Source: Anaeramoeba flamelloides
Lineage: Eukaryota; Metamonada; Anaeramoebidae
DNA length: 64,000 nt
Assembly (NCBI GenBank): GCA_027625915.1
Contig: JANTQA010000057.1
Coordinates: 8,804,001-8,868,000, forward strand
Direction: 5' to 3'
The notes under the pieces were generated by a model, which saw nothing but the letters and a program-made list of their open reading frames with translations, made no database searches and was not told where the DNA came from. Numbering within the stretch: position 1 is the first letter of the stretch; each line of letters opens with the position of its first letter. Made by a program: the position numbers and the translations under genes. This document shows positions 24,832 to 37,361 of the stretch, piece by piece.

Positions 24832-25173
24832 TCTTATGAATTCAATTGGTTTCATTTTTGTTTTGAATCAACTGAAAACTGTATGAAAAATGCAAACAAT
24901 CTTTTGTCATCAATTAGAGAAACAAAAGTGATCTAAATGTAAAAAATTTGAAATAAAAAAAAATAAAACGAAAATAAAAGTGATCAAGTAAGAAATGTTT
25001 AGTTGAGCATAATTCAGAAAAATTAGGTAATTCAAATTAAATAATTTCTTTTTGAAGTTTAAAAAGATCAATTTGCTTTTTATACATTTTTTTTTTGTTT
25101 TGGGGTTGATGTATTTCAAAGTCACCACTGAAGATCAGCATTTTCAGAGTTAACTATTTTTTACAGCACTGGT

Positions 25174-25618
25174 TTATTTTTTCTTTTTCTTTTTCTTTTT
25201 TTTTTTATCTTTTTTTGGTTTCTTCTCTTTTTTCTTTTTCTTTCCTTTCTTGTCCTTTTTTCCTTTCTTGTCCTTTTTTCCTTTCTTGTCTTTTTTTCCT
25301 TTCTTGTCTTTTTTTCCTTTCTTCTTTTTGTCTTTTTTTTTCTTTTTTTCTTCTTTTGGTACTGATCCGCAATTCGAGCACATTTCAGTCAAAGTTGTTA
25401 AGATTTCTTAAAATAGGTTCAAAAGAATTAAATAGAAATATCATTATAAGTTTTTATTGCAGATCTTAAGGAATAAATAAGAAAAATCAATTTAAAATAC
25501 CATGTTGTGATCGTAAAATTTCTTCGTGATGTATCTTTTTTTGATATGTTGAATACACAACAGCCCCTGTTCCAATTAACAGTAACCCAGTTGCTATTTG
25601 TTTTAATTGATCAGTCAT
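25174..25618 (-). CDS. Small single-pass protein with CxxC pair and lysine-rich repeat tail
   Basis: Two exons, 25618-25501 and 25406-25174, encode 116 residues. The 94-bp intron (GTATTT...TTTTAAG) is phase 1 and joins RSQH to EILTTLTEM. Residues 1-7 are polar, then IATGLLLIGTGAVVYSTY forms one membrane helix. A charged helix QKKIHHEEILRSQ follows, then CSNC, a possible half zinc site, then a tail of about 50 residues built of KKDKKGK units. The tail repeat is also clear in the DNA (the unit with tcctttcttgtc on the plus strand). The topology suggests a short N-terminal anchor with the basic tail in the cytosol or matrix, perhaps touching nucleic acid or acidic lipid. Family not recognised; the function is not inferred beyond this. 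Confidence 0.65.
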
Positions 25619-25804
25619 AAATTCAGATTTTTATAAATAAAAAACTTTAATAAATGATCAGTAAATTGTTTTTTTTAAATTTGTATCTTGAGTTTGATAT
25701 TTGAACACTTTTTAAGAATTCGTATTCATTTTTTTCTTTTGCTTTCTTCAAAAAAAGGATCAGGGTGTTGAGAACTATTTTTTCAAATTTTTATTTTGCG
25801 TAGG

Positions 25805-26400
25805 ACTTCATACATCTTAATATTGTTGTCAAAATAATTCATCCAGAAAAGTTTAATCACGGTTTCAAAAAAAAAAGTCTGTTTTTTTGTTATATAAGAC
25901 CTAATCATTAATCAATCAAATAAACGGAAAATAAACCTTAAGTAAATATGGTAATGGTTTCTTAAAGTTCTATAATTTAATAACTAATTCGAAAAATGCA
26001 AGATCAAATTGCAAAATTTTTCTCAAAAAATAGAGTAAATTTTTGCGAAATTTCTATCAATTAAAAAAACAAAAAAATTCAAAAAAATTAGGGAAAATTA
26101 CGAAAAATTTTCATCAAACTACTTTCCTAATTTAAAATTTTAAAGTAAAATCTCAAGGATTTTACTTTCAAAAACGATTTGAAATTAGGTCTACTATTGG
26201 CCATTCATTTGGTTGTTCCATTGGAATAAGAAGAAAAAAAGGAAAAATTATATTTTGAAACATAGATTAGATACCATAAGCAATATGGTTTTGTCAACAG
26301 TAAACCAAAAACCAAAAAAGTCAAAAAAAAAAGTTTTTATTATTCAAAAAAAAGGTGTAAATTACACTCTTGTTATCCTTTTACTATACTTTTAAAAAGA
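25805..26400 (+). repeat. Dispersed repeat F, copy 3
   Basis: Aligns by eye with 12301-12760 and, at its start, with 10805-10980. The start words TTGTCAAAATAAT and GAAAAGTTTAA are shared with copy 1. Decayed, no intact frame. Confidence 0.65.
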
Positions 26401-27181
26401 GAATTGCCGTATAAAATTGTATAATTTACAATTTTTAAGTATGAAAAAAAATGCAGAACTCTCAAAAAATAATTTTTGAAACAGTCCTAAAATCGTGTTC
26501 AATTTATGGGTTTTCCAATTATGAATGTCAATGAAGAATAATACTATTTTTAGGATTTATTTATTTACTTATAGAAATGTTAGGTTAATAGATATTGTTA
26601 AAAATTAAAGTTTTTTATTTGAAAAGACTAGTTTGGCAAAATTATTTTTTTTTATCTCATATAAAAATTTCCGCTCAAAAAGTTCGTTAATACAGAACTC
26701 CTTGTGGGTGCTCATTTCATTTTATTTTAAAGTAATATCAGGTTTCAACTAAATTTCTCAATATTCTTTTGAGATATCTAGGGTGAAAGCTTAGAAGGAT
26801 GTAAAATATAGCTTTTAATTTACTGTGTATTATTTGAAAAGATCAAAAATATTTTGATCATAAAATAATTTTTTGAAAAGAGTAAAAAAATCGAAAAAAA
26901 TCTAATAATTGCTAGATTTTGATTTTCCTTCATCATATAACCAATTAAATATTTATTAAATCTTGAAAAATGTTATAGGAATATTTTATTAAAAAAATAT
27001 GGAAAAAATCAGCATACATGATGTAATTTTATTTTATTTTTTTTTTTTTCAATACCATAGCTTGCTAAGTATATTTTTTTTTTTTTAATGTTTATTTATA
27101 TTTCTTTTACTGTTTTTGAATCTATTAACTTGGAGAGTAACATAAAATGTGCTTTATCTTACATTAATTGTATCAAAAAAT
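26401..27181. other. Intergenic, nothing recognised
   Basis: A/T runs only. Confidence 0.5.
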
Positions 27182-27420
27182 ATGAGTAAATATGAACTAC
27201 TTTTTCTTTTTGACTGTTTGAATAGAGTTTTCAAGGAATTAGATGGTAATATAAACGATTTTCCAGACAAAGTTGTATATTTGTGGTGATTGAATTAGAT
27301 ATTTTTAAAGGGTTTGAATGGAAATTTGAAGATAAAATTTATTATGGAAATTGGAAAATTGAAATCATTATTGTTCATTTTACTTTTTCCTTTTGTTCAG
27401 TTTTCTTCGACATGTAATTC
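27182..27420 (+). pseudogene. Coding-like relic of unknown family
   Basis: An ATG at 27182 opens a 35-residue frame (MSKYELLFLFDCLNR ... FPDKVVYLW). It is followed in another frame by an open patch at 27293-27415 with LDIFKGFEWKFEDKIYYG. Composition is more codon-like than the flanks. No sensible intron joins them, so I read it as a decayed gene rather than a working one. Confidence 0.3.
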
Positions 27421-27539
27421 ATTATGTAATTTTTTATTTGATCTCATTTTTGCTTTCTTTTTTGTAATTATTTTTTTTTTACTTTTAATTGTTTAGATAA
27501 TTTTTTTTCTTTTCATGCAAGATCAATAGATATAAGGTA

Positions 27540-27890
27540 AAAACATGTTTTTCTAATCTTTTTGAAATAGTAAAAACTATTTATAGAGAAATTAAATTAA
27601 TTTTTATTGGAATTATATTTGTTCTTTAATTAAAGACCAAAATGAATATTATTGTTTTTCTCAATAGGTATCTAAGAATTTGAGTTTTTTCTATTTTTAG
27701 GAAAATCTATCAATTTATTAGTTTTATTTCAAACATATTTACTCCATGATATTATTAACTATTTTTTTGATATGCCTATTATTTTATTTATTTATTTATT
27801 ATTTGTTCTTCTAAGTTCAATTATAAAAAAAAATAATTGATATTGATAAAAAAAACAATTAGGCATCTTTGACGGAAACAAATCTTTGTT
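27540..27890 (+). repeat. Dispersed repeat D, copy 2
   Basis: Same order of words as 19835-20165: TTTTTCTCAATA, AGAAAATCTAT-like, then CAATTATAAAAAAAAATAATTG. More diverged than copies 1 and 3. Confidence 0.65.
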
Positions 27891-28571
27891 AGAAAACCAA
27901 ATAGAGTCAAGAAAAAGAAATCTTAAAAAATGAAAAGTAAAACTAAAGAAACGAACGAAAAATATCACTTTAGATTCTTTTTCTCTATTTGTTGATGGTC
28001 GAGGGATAGAGTACTTTACCGATCCCCAATGTTGTCTAGAAATAATCTTTTTTCTTTCAAAATTATATATATATTCGTAAAAAACAGAAAACTCTCAAAA
28101 AATCAACTGTGAAATTCCAAATTCAAATTTATCGAATTAAATAAGTCCAAATTCTTAAAACTTTAACAATGGCAAATAATCTTTCATTTGATTAACCTTA
28201 TAGATGATATTTTGTATTAAATTTATTTATTATATTTACATTCTTCTATTTCTTCCCCTATTATTTTATCATTTTATTCCAATCTCACAATAAATAAATG
28301 AATTCAAATTATTTTACAATTATTGACCTTTTAAAATATTCATAAAAAAAATGAGAAAAAAAATATTCCTTAAATGTCAAAAAAAAATTAAGGATCTGGA
28401 CGATTATATTTTATTTTAGTTTAAAATAAAGATGATTAACATATAAGTATCATAATTTTTCATTTGAAAAAAAAAATTAAAATAAAAAAAGAACTTTGAA
28501 AATCATTTTTTAAAATGATTTCAGAAATATAAATGAAATAAAAAATATAACAACAAAAGCATTATATTTTC
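27891..28571. other. 3' flank of the Glu/Lys-rich gene
   Basis: A/T-rich. A less A/T-biased patch at 27930-28040 has no long frame. No gene claimed. Confidence 0.45.
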
Positions 28572-31500
28572 TTATTTTTCTTCATTTTTTGGTACTTCAA
28601 CTTCAACTTCGACTTCCATTTTACGATTTTTCCCCTCTTCTTCTTTTTCTTTCTTTTCATCCTTTTCATCCTTTTCTTCTTTCTTTTCGTCTTCTTTTTC
28701 TTTTTCTTTTTCTTTTTCTTTTTCTTTTTCTTTTTCAGTCTCATCTTTCTTTTCATCTTTTTTTTTTTCTTCCTTTTTTTCTTCGTTTTTCTTCTTTTTT
28801 TGGTTAGTATTTTTCTTTTTGATATTTTTTTTTGCAATTACTCTTATTTTTCCATTATTCTTTTCCCATTGTTCTAAAAATTTATTAAATCTTTCTTCAT
28901 TAATAAATTGAATGGTAAAAGTTTTACCAAATATTCTACCAAAAGTGAGAATTATTTGCAATTGCTCAACAATTTTTTTGATTAATTTCCCTTTAATTTT
29001 TTGATCCAAAATAGTGGCAACTTTTTCATTTTGTTTCTTCTCAAGTTTAAGGTAAACCACTCCTTTGTCAAGAACTAAATCAGCTTTTTCCTTTTCTATT
29101 AAAGAGATTATTGTTTCGACTTTATATCGTTTCTCAAGTAAATCCTTTTCGTGTTGCCTCAAAATTTTATCTTTTCTTAATTTGAATTCTTGAAGGAATT
29201 CATTTTTTTTCTTCTCATTTTTAAATGAAAACACTTCCCACGAGGTTCCAGTTCTAAGTCCAATCTCCATTTTATCTCCGACATCACTGTAAAACAATTG
29301 CTTTTTGATCGTTAAATTTTGGCTTTTTTTTGAAATTTCCATATCTTCAACTACATGCATCGTTTCATATTTCTTGCTAAATAATTTCAATCTTCCTTCA
29401 ACATATTTTGTTCCTCCTAAGAAAATATTGATAGGGAAAACTTTTTTTTGAAATTTTAATTTTTCCAATTCCTCTAATTCGAGATCTTCACCAAATTCGT
29501 GTTCTTCGATTTTAGGTTCTCCTATAACCTCTTTTTTTCTTTTTTTTTTAATAATATATAAAATGTCTAAAAATTCTTTTCTGGAATCCTTATTTGGGAA
29601 TCTGAGATGATATTGTTTCCCTTCGTAATCAATTAAGATACAATCAAGTTGGTTTGTAACAATTTTTCTAATATCTAATTTAACGTCATAGTCGTATTCT
29701 ATTTTTTCGTCAACAATTTCGGTAATTATTTCAAATAATTCTTCTTTAGGAATTTCTTTTTTGACTATCTTTTTCTCTTGCTTTTCTTCTTTTTTTTCTT
29801 TTTTTTCTTCTTTTTCCTTTTCTTTTTCTTTTTCTTCTTCTTTTTCCTCTTTTTCAATTTCTTTTTTTTCTTCTTTTTCTTCTTTTTCATCTTTTTTTTC
29901 TTTTTCTTTTTCATCTTTTTTCTCTTCTTGTTTTTCTTCTTCTTCTTTTTTATCTTCTTTTTCATCTTTTTTCTCTTCTTCTTTTTCATCTTTTTTCTCT
30001 TCTTCTTTTTCATCTTTTTTCTCTTCTTCTTTTTCATCTTTTTCATCTTCTTTTTCTTCTTCTTTTTTATCTTCCTTTTCCTTTTCCTTTTCTTCTTTTT
30101 CTTCTTCTTTTTCCTCTTCTTTTTCAATTTCATTTTCATTTTCTAGAACTTTTTTAACTTTTTTTTGAATTTCCTTTTTAATATATACTGAGATTTTATT
30201 TGTTTCTAATTCGATTTGTGTTTCATAAGGCTTTTCGAATGTATCATTGTCAATCGCATAAATTTTACAATAAAATTTGCCCATGACTTCATCTTCAAGT
30301 TTGACTTGGGAAATTTGTTGTGCAATCTTTACAGCTTCTTTCCATTTGTCTTGATGGAGAGTTAATAAATTAAAGATTTCCAAAAAGGATTCCAAATCTC
30401 TTGTTTCGTTAAATATAATTGGCATGCGATTATGGGAATCAAGAACTAATAGTATACTCTTTTCTGTTTGAGATCGGTATAATACACGTAAATCTGTATT
30501 AAATTTTAATTTTTTTTTCTTTGTTTCGTGTTTAACTGAAATTGGAACATCCCTTAATAGCCGCCCAATCATTCCTTTTGATCTGTCATACCTAAATAAT
30601 TGAATTCCTTTATTAGAAATCGTCAAGATTGCGTATTGTTCAGATTTTTTTTCTTCGGGTAGCCTGACTCGATAATTTTTTGTTATTGGTAATTCGTGGT
30701 GATCAAAAAGTTTTATTTTTTTGGCCTTCTCAATGAATTTAGTAACTAACTTTTGTCCCAATAATCTTCTAATCATGTTTTCTGGTAAATTGGGTAAATT
30801 TTGTTCTTTTCTTTTTTTCATGAACTGTTCTCGTGCTTTTTTTTCTTTGTATAATTGCTTTTCTGCTAAAAGTTTTTCTTGTTGATCAGCAAAATATTTA
30901 ATTGATCCACTCAGTACTTGATTAAATGTTTTTCTATTTTTGTCATTATTGAAATAAATAATTACCCTCAATTTTGGTAAAAGTTGTAAACAAGTAAACT
31001 TTTTATCTGTTTGGTAAATCTAATACGTTGGTTATGAGAAATACATTGGTGTTATTTTTGTTGTTTTGGTTGTTTAATTTCAAGGCAGAAATTAAAATAA
31101 ATGTTAACTAATTAAAAAAAGAACAAAAATGTTATTATAAAAAAAAAAAAAAAAATGTAAAAATTACTTGTGTTGTTTTTGAGATCCCGAAATATTTTCT
31201 ACCATAAACCCCCATAAATTCGATCGAATAATTATGAACTCTTAACAATGCACAATGATTTAAATTTCTTGCCGAGCCCATTTTATATGTTACTGCACAG
31301 TAGCCCTTTTCTTCATAACTTTTTAATACTCTTCTGTGTTTATATTTGGAATTAAAAGCATTTTCCTCTTTTTTTTCCATTTCTTTAATTTTTTTCAATT
31401 TTGCAATTTTTTTTAATTGTTCTTCTCTAATTTTTTTCTCTCTATTGTCAATTATTGCTTGCTTTATTGCATGAATACCGAAATTTCTTTTGTTGATATT

Positions 31501-34263
31501 AGTTTTCAATTTTTTTGAAAAGATGGAATTATGTTTTCGATCTTCAAATTTGAAAATTATTTGGTTGTTTTCATTCAATTGGACGAAACATTCTTCTCTT
31601 GAAGACCTTTTGATCTTTGGAATTTATATTATTAAAAAAAGTTTGTTACAATTAAGTTAAGTTTTAGAATAAGAGAAATAATTTTTAAATAGTTAATTAT
31701 TTGGTTTGGTTGTTAACTTTTATTAAAAAAATAAATAAAAATATATTCATTATTTCATAAAAAAATTTGTAGAAGGAAAGCCTTAATATTTGACTGGATT
31801 TGAAAATTTTAAGTAAAAGTGTTTGAAATTGTTCTTAGAAAATAGAAATAAATCGATGCATTTATGAAAATTCAATTAGAACTTATTTTTCAGAGAGAAA
31901 TTGTGGGATAAGTATCATTAACATTAGCCTCACTATTGATTTATGGTTTCAAATTGATTACTTTTTTGAGCCATAATCTTGCCTCCATTATAGCTAGGAT
32001 AAAAATCTCTAAATACACTTTGATTTTCAGATAGTACCGTCGAGTGCCGTCAAGTACCTAGATTTTTTTTAATTTTAGAGATGAACTGAAAATTATATAA
32101 ATTTTAGTTTTATTTTAAAAATGTATAAAAACCCTAACGTGGAGTGCCGTCAAGTGCCTAGGTTTTCCAGAATTCAAAAGAATAGAGTAAAATCAAAGAT
32201 TTAACTCAATTCTTTTGAATTCTGGAAAACCTAACGGCGGTTTTCTTGAGGTTTTCTGTTTTATTTCTTAAGTGTTCTAGGTTTTTTTTGAGGTTTTCTA
32301 TTTTATTTGTGAAGTGTTCTAGGTTTTTTTGACTTTTTGAAATAAACAGAAACTTTATATAATTTTCAGTTTATTTCAAAAATTAAAAAAAACCTAACGG
32401 AAATCTATTGATTTCACAAATAAATAGAAAACTCAAAAAAACCTAATGAAAATCTATTGATTTTTCCAGAATTCAAAAGAATGGATAAAAATCAAAAATT
32501 TTAATCTATATGTTTGAATCCCAGAAAACTCAAGAAAAGCTAACGGTTTTTTTTTTTGATTTGAGAAATAAACCGAAAATTATATAAATTTTTGTTTTAT
32601 TTCAAAAATTAAAAAAATCCTAACGAAAAGTGTCTAGGTTTATTTTACTTTTTGGAATAAACCGAAAATTATATAAATTTTCGGTTTATTTCAAAAATTA
32701 ATAAAATCATAACGGCAAACAGGATTTAATTTTGTTGGATCACCTCTCCCCAATAATAATAAAAAAAATAAAAAAAAATTGATTACTTTTTCAACCAGTA
32801 GTATTGGTATAGATGCAAAAATTCATGTTTTTGCTGATCTTATGTTTTTTGAATTAACTTTTTTTTTTGAAACTTCTTTTAGGAAAGATTTCGAATTGGG
32901 TATTTTGTTGAGTACCAGTAATCAACTATATATCCGAATTAAAATATTTGTTTAAATTGTGATTTATCAAAAAGGAAATTTATATCAAGCATAACCCAGT
33001 GATTATGAAATTCCAAAAATCTACCCAGTTACAGATGTTTGTAAAAAAGGAGGAACAAAAGTATTTCAAAAGTGCTACTCAAATAACTTAATACAAGTGG
33101 TTCAAAAGTTTGAGAAATTCTTTATAGAACTTTTTATATTCACTTTTTTAAAACAGGTGGAATAAATATGGCACGTTTAATAAGTCAAAATGTATTTTAT
33201 AAATCAAGTAAAAAAAAATGATAAAATTGTTTTTACTTTATCCCAGATTATCTATGACAAAATGGTTACATAAATTAAATCTAACTTTGTTAAAATATTT
33301 TTTTTATATAAAATTTGTTGTTTTTTGCTTTTTTTCAAAAATTTAAAAGAATAAATTAAAAAAAAAGTTACCACTGTCAAATTTCCAAATGAAATAATGT
33401 GAGAAATGCCTGTAAGTTTTTTTATTTTGAGATGAGCACTTGATAATTGGAGAAATGCCTTTTCTGCTTTTTCAAGTTCTTGATCTTTTTTTTGTAAGGA
33501 AACTGTCACTAAGAACCACCCATCTTCTTTTTGTTTTTCAGTTAATATAAAATTTGGATCAATTCCATCTTCATCACTTTGTGAATCAGATTTTTCTTCT
33601 TTTTCAATTTCAATTTGAATATCTTTTTCTTCTTTTTTTTCTTCTTCTTTTTCATCTTTTTTTTTTTTCTCTTCTTTTTCTTCTTCTTTTTTCTCATCTT
33701 CTTTTTTCTCTTCTTCTTTTTTCTCTTCTTTTTTTTCTACATCTTTTTGATCTTCTTTTTCTTTTTCTTCTTCTTCTTTTATTTCTTTTTCTTCTTCTTT
33801 TTGTTTTTCTTGTTCTTTTTCTTCTTCTTGTTCTTCATCTTTTTGATCTTCTTTGACTTCTTTTTTTTCTTCTTCCTCTTCTTTTTGTTTTTCCTCTTCT
33901 TCTTCTTCCTTTTGTTTTTCTTCAACTTCTTCTTCTTTTACTTCTTCTTTTACTTCTTCTTCTTTTTCCTTTTCTTCATCTTCTTCTTCCTGTTCTTCTT
34001 TTTCTTCTTCTCCCTGTTCTTCTTGTTTTTCTTCTACTTCTTCTTCTTCTTTTTCCTCTTCCTCTTCTTCCTTTTCTTCTTCATTGACTATTTCTTTTTC
34101 TTCTTCTTCTTCTTTTACTACTTCTTCTTCTTTGACTTCTTCTTCTTTTTCTTCCTCTTCTTTTTCTTGTTTTTCTTCTTCTTGTTTTTCCTCTACCTGT
34201 TCTTCTTCTTTTTCTTCTTTTTCTTCCTCTTCTTGTTCTTCCTCTTCTTTTTTTTCTTCTTCT

Positions 34264-34294
<31 letters not shown>

Positions 34295-35192
34295 TTTCTT
34301 CCTCTTCTTCTTCCTCCTCCTCTTCTTCTTCTTCTTGTTTTTCCTCTTCTTCCTCTTCTTCCTGTTCTTCTTCCTTTTCCTCTTCTTCCTCCTGTTCTTC
34401 CTGCTCTTCTTTTTCTTCTTCCTCTTCTTGCTGTTCTTCCTGTTCTTCCTGTTCTTCATCTTCTTCTGTAATCTCTGTTTTTATCAATTTTGTTACTGTT
34501 TCTTGCGTTTTTTCAAGCAATTCTGATGATTTGAAAATTAATTTCACATCCCTATCCTGATTTAATTTTAATACAATTTCGTCAGTTTTGTTTGAAGAAG
34601 TGATCTATTAAATGAAAAAATAAGGAATGGAAGGAAATGTTGTATAAAAAAAAAAATTTGGGTTAATATAGGTATTATTTTTCATAGATTTGGAAAGTGT
34701 TTTTATAAATAAAGCCAATCCCTTAAAGTAATCATTTTAAAAAAAAAAAAATAAAAAGAAAGGATTTCTATATACTAAGGAAAAAAAAAAAGAGACAAAG
34801 TTCGTTTTTTAAGAACAAGATTAATTGACGAATTTCTTGTGTCTTTTTGAAAAATTAACAAAGATTAAAAAATAAAAAAAGAGAAAAAAAAATAGATCAG
34901 TAAAAAGAAATTATTTCTGGTATTTACCTCTGTTTTGTCGTCAATTGGAAATGTTGTTGCCTCTTCTTCTCCTTCTTTGAGGATAAATTTTTTTTCATCA
35001 ATTGAGAAAGTACCATCTTTAAATTCATTTGATTCGAGATCAAAAGTAAATTGAATTTCAATCGGATCCTACAATAATATTAAAAAGTATTACAATGAAA
35101 TATTTCAATAACACAATTTTATGAAATAAAAAAGCTGACTCAGGTTTAAAAAAAAATAGAGAAATGAAGAAAGAAGAAAAAAAAGGTACCAT
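28572..35192 (-). CDS. Large Glu/Lys-rich protein with C2-like N-terminus and PH-like segments
   Basis: Five exons: 35192-35190 (ATG alone), 35068-34928, 34604-33372, 31614-31168 and 30998-28572. They encode 1416 residues, and all four introns are phase 0. Residues 2-48 (DPIEIQFTFDLESNEF) and 49-85 look like a small beta domain, perhaps C2-like. Residues about 90-380 are nearly pure Glu with Lys/Gln. Residues about 400-660 span the exon 3/4/5 joins and read as a PH-like fold split by a basic coiled coil (EECFVQLNENNQIIFKFE, YKMGSARNLNHCALLRV, LRVIIYFNNDKNRKTF). A second PH-like unit follows (YAILTISNKGIQLFRYD). Then come a KE-rich run at about 890-1020, further PH-like pieces (QYHLRFPNKDSRKEFLD, TSWEVFSFKNEKKKNEF) and a KE tail. 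Membrane or cytoskeleton scaffolding is plausible but inferred. Domain names rest on pattern only. Confidence 0.75.
32034..32715. repeat. Family A palindromic hairpin cluster, locus A3
   Basis: The largest cluster. GTCAAGTACC and GTCAAGTGCC lead-ins are at 32048 and 32148. A near-perfect hairpin runs 32157-32235, with AGGTTTTCCAGAATTCAAAAG mirrored as CTTTTGAATTCTGGAAAACC. Two further types end in CCTAACGG or TAACGGC. Confidence 0.9.
33000..33165 (+). other. Coding-like patch on the opposite strand inside an intron
   Basis: Two overlapping plus-strand frames stay open. One reads SDYEIPKIYPVTDVC and then SNNLIQVVQKFEKFF; the other reads IKHNPVIMKFQKST. Composition is less A/T-biased than neighbours. 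It could be a relic of a mobile or host gene. Not identified. Confidence 0.25.
33595..34480. repeat. Nearly pure polypyrimidine/polypurine tract, about 880 bp
   Basis: The plus strand is almost entirely C and T, mainly ttc and tct triplets. It codes the Glu-rich segment of the minus-strand gene. A similar shorter tract lies at 29760-30140. Confidence 0.9.
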
Positions 35193-37080
35193 TTTAAAAA
35201 ATAAAAAAAAATAACTAAAAAATGATTATGATTTGATAAAAAAAAAATCCAAATGTTTTTGGATAATGATCAAAATAAGTTCAGTTTTAAAAGAAGAGGC
35301 TTTGTTAAGAGAAGAGAAAGATTTTATTTTTAAAAATTTCAACAAGAATATCTAAAAAGAAATTGATAGAACTTTGTTTTAATTGTATTTTGTTTTCTAC
35401 CTTCTTCTTTAACAGAAAAATTTTTTGTTTATTACTTTTGCTTTTTTTTATCAATTTTTTTTTCTTTTAATTTTTTTTTAAAGCTGTCAACATTCTGATT
35501 TCTTTTTTAAAAACACTTCAAAAATGATTTTGTTTCTTCCTAAATCTAAGATTTTGTTGTTCGGTCTTTTATACAAAATCAGATTTTTCATTTTATTCAA
35601 ATTGTTTTTCTAAAAATAATTCCCTTTTTTAAAATTATTGAAGATCTAAAGTTGTTTGTATGAAAATTAGGAAACTTTATCCATTTTTTGGGAAGAATAA
35701 TTAAGGTTTGTGTTATTCTTCCAAATAATTAATCTGTTAAAAGTACTTTCTCTGTGGTTGAAATTGTGTATAGCCTGGTTAATGTTTGTTGGTTAGAATA
35801 GTATAATTGATTAACTGATCCTAAGTAACAAAAAAAAGTAAAAGATTAAGAATAAGAATACTTTTTCAGAAGACGCTTCTCAGACAGTGATAAGATCGGA
35901 AGAAAAAAAGGTATGAAAGGGATCTAAAATATTGATATAGAATGTCTTTGAAAAAATTCTTTATTCATAAAAACTATATCTTCGGAACTAATTTAGAAAT
36001 TGTAACCCCCATAAAATTACAAATTCTTTAATCTGTTTGTATTTGAAATTTAAATGTGAAAAAATTATCGTTTGCTTTTAATTTCTTTGATTCTTAATTA
36101 TTGTGCCAATTTAGGATGGTAAGTGTATACGATATATAGCGACGTATAAAAAAAGTAACAAACAAATAAACAATGAACACACTACACTCAATGCGTTTGA
36201 AATTTAATAAAAAAAAAATACATAAAAGAAGTTAATTGTTACACTTTGATTATTCAAATAGAAGTAATATTCATTTTTAATTTTGATATTGAAACGATAT
36301 ACTTTGTAACACGACATAACACAGTAGAGGAGTGTTCATATATGGTTTTATATTTTAACAAATGTTACTAATAAAAGAATTACTGGAAAACCTAGGAGAT
36401 AACACTACAAGGAAAATTTAAACACCGAAAATTAAAGTTAGCCAAAACTATACATTGGATTTCAGTTATACTTCTTTTATAAATTATTTTTTCAAAGTTA
36501 TCATAATTTTATGTAATAAAAAAAGGATAGCTTTTAAAACCCTTCACAAGACTAAATATAAAACTGGGATCAAAAAATTTTTTTATTGCTCAACAAACTC
36601 AAAATTTTCTTAAATTTCGATTTTTGGTGTTTAGAAGTCTATAGGACGTCTAGTTTTCGAGATATTGTCCAAAATAGATTTTTATATACAAATTTTTTAA
36701 TAGTGATTTTTCAAAACTATTTTGGGTAATAATTCGAAAAATATAAGAGCCCCCAAAAAAATGAAAAATTGAGATTGTTTTTATATTTTTTATATAGTGA
36801 CACCCATAGATTAAAATGAATTTTAAAGTTTTTTTTTTTTAATTGTAGATATTAGTATAGATAAATATTTTAAAATCTTCTACTCCTCACACAGAAAAAA
36901 CTACTTAGTTACCAGTATTTATCCGAATTTTGGTACCTTAAGAGGATTTGAATTTTTGAAAAAAAAATTTTTGAAAAGTTTTAAAGGTAAATTCAGGTAG
37001 CAAACATATACACTTTAATCGATTAAAGTAATTATAAAAATTTAAAAAAAAAAATAAAAAAAACTCTTAATTTAATTGAT
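35193..37080. other. 1.9 kb A/T sequence upstream of the Glu/Lys-rich gene
   Basis: Should include its promoter and 5' UTR. Nothing else recognised. Confidence 0.5.
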
Positions 37081-37155
37081 CTTATCAGGAATCGAATTCC
37101 GGCTAAACACTTTTCAAATTTTGAGATCTCGATGCTCTACCGCTGAGCTAATGAG
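37081..37155 (-). tRNA. tRNA-like Pol III unit, probably a degenerate tRNA
   Basis: The minus strand has a perfect A box (TAGCTCAGCGG) with a paired D arm GCTC/GAGC, and a B box AATTCGATTCC matching 9 of 11 consensus bases. The outer ends CTCATTA/TGATAAG pair with one mismatch over 7 bp. A T-run follows within about 25 bp, as Pol III needs. Against a good tRNA: the usual two bases between the acceptor and D stems are missing in this fold, the anticodon stem TCGAG/TTTGA has two wobbles, the loop is 9 nt, and the T stem has a mismatch. The anticodon cannot be called safely; CTC is one reading. It could be a tRNA pseudogene or a short-SINE head. Confidence 0.45.
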
Positions 37156-37361
37156 TAATTATTGGATATTTTAAAATTATCAAATTTTGAAGATAATGAA
37201 ATTGAATTTTTAATTGAGTAATTTTTCTAATATATATTTTTTTTTGAAAAAAAAACTTTAAGCTTTTATGATTAAATTTTTTTTTTTCATTGTAAAAAAT
37301 TAACAAACTTAAAATTGAATTGAAAAAAACGTATAAAAAAAATTTTTTTTTGAAAAAATTC

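Larger units (their letters stand above)
31615..33371 (-). other. 1.76 kb intron hosting hairpin cluster A3
   Basis: Donor GTAACT at 33371 and acceptor CCAAAG ending at 31615. The phase-0 join gives SFGNLTV-IKRSSREECF, which reads as one domain. Most of the extra length is the family A cluster at 32034-32715. Confidence 0.65.

Noticed and set aside
29761-30168. Plus-strand Ser/Phe frames and minus-strand Lys frames
   Set aside because: Shadows of the KE-rich part of the 28572-35192 gene in other frames.
33615-34526. Long plus-strand frames of Phe or Ser
   Set aside because: They are mirror readings of the Glu-rich exon on the minus strand.
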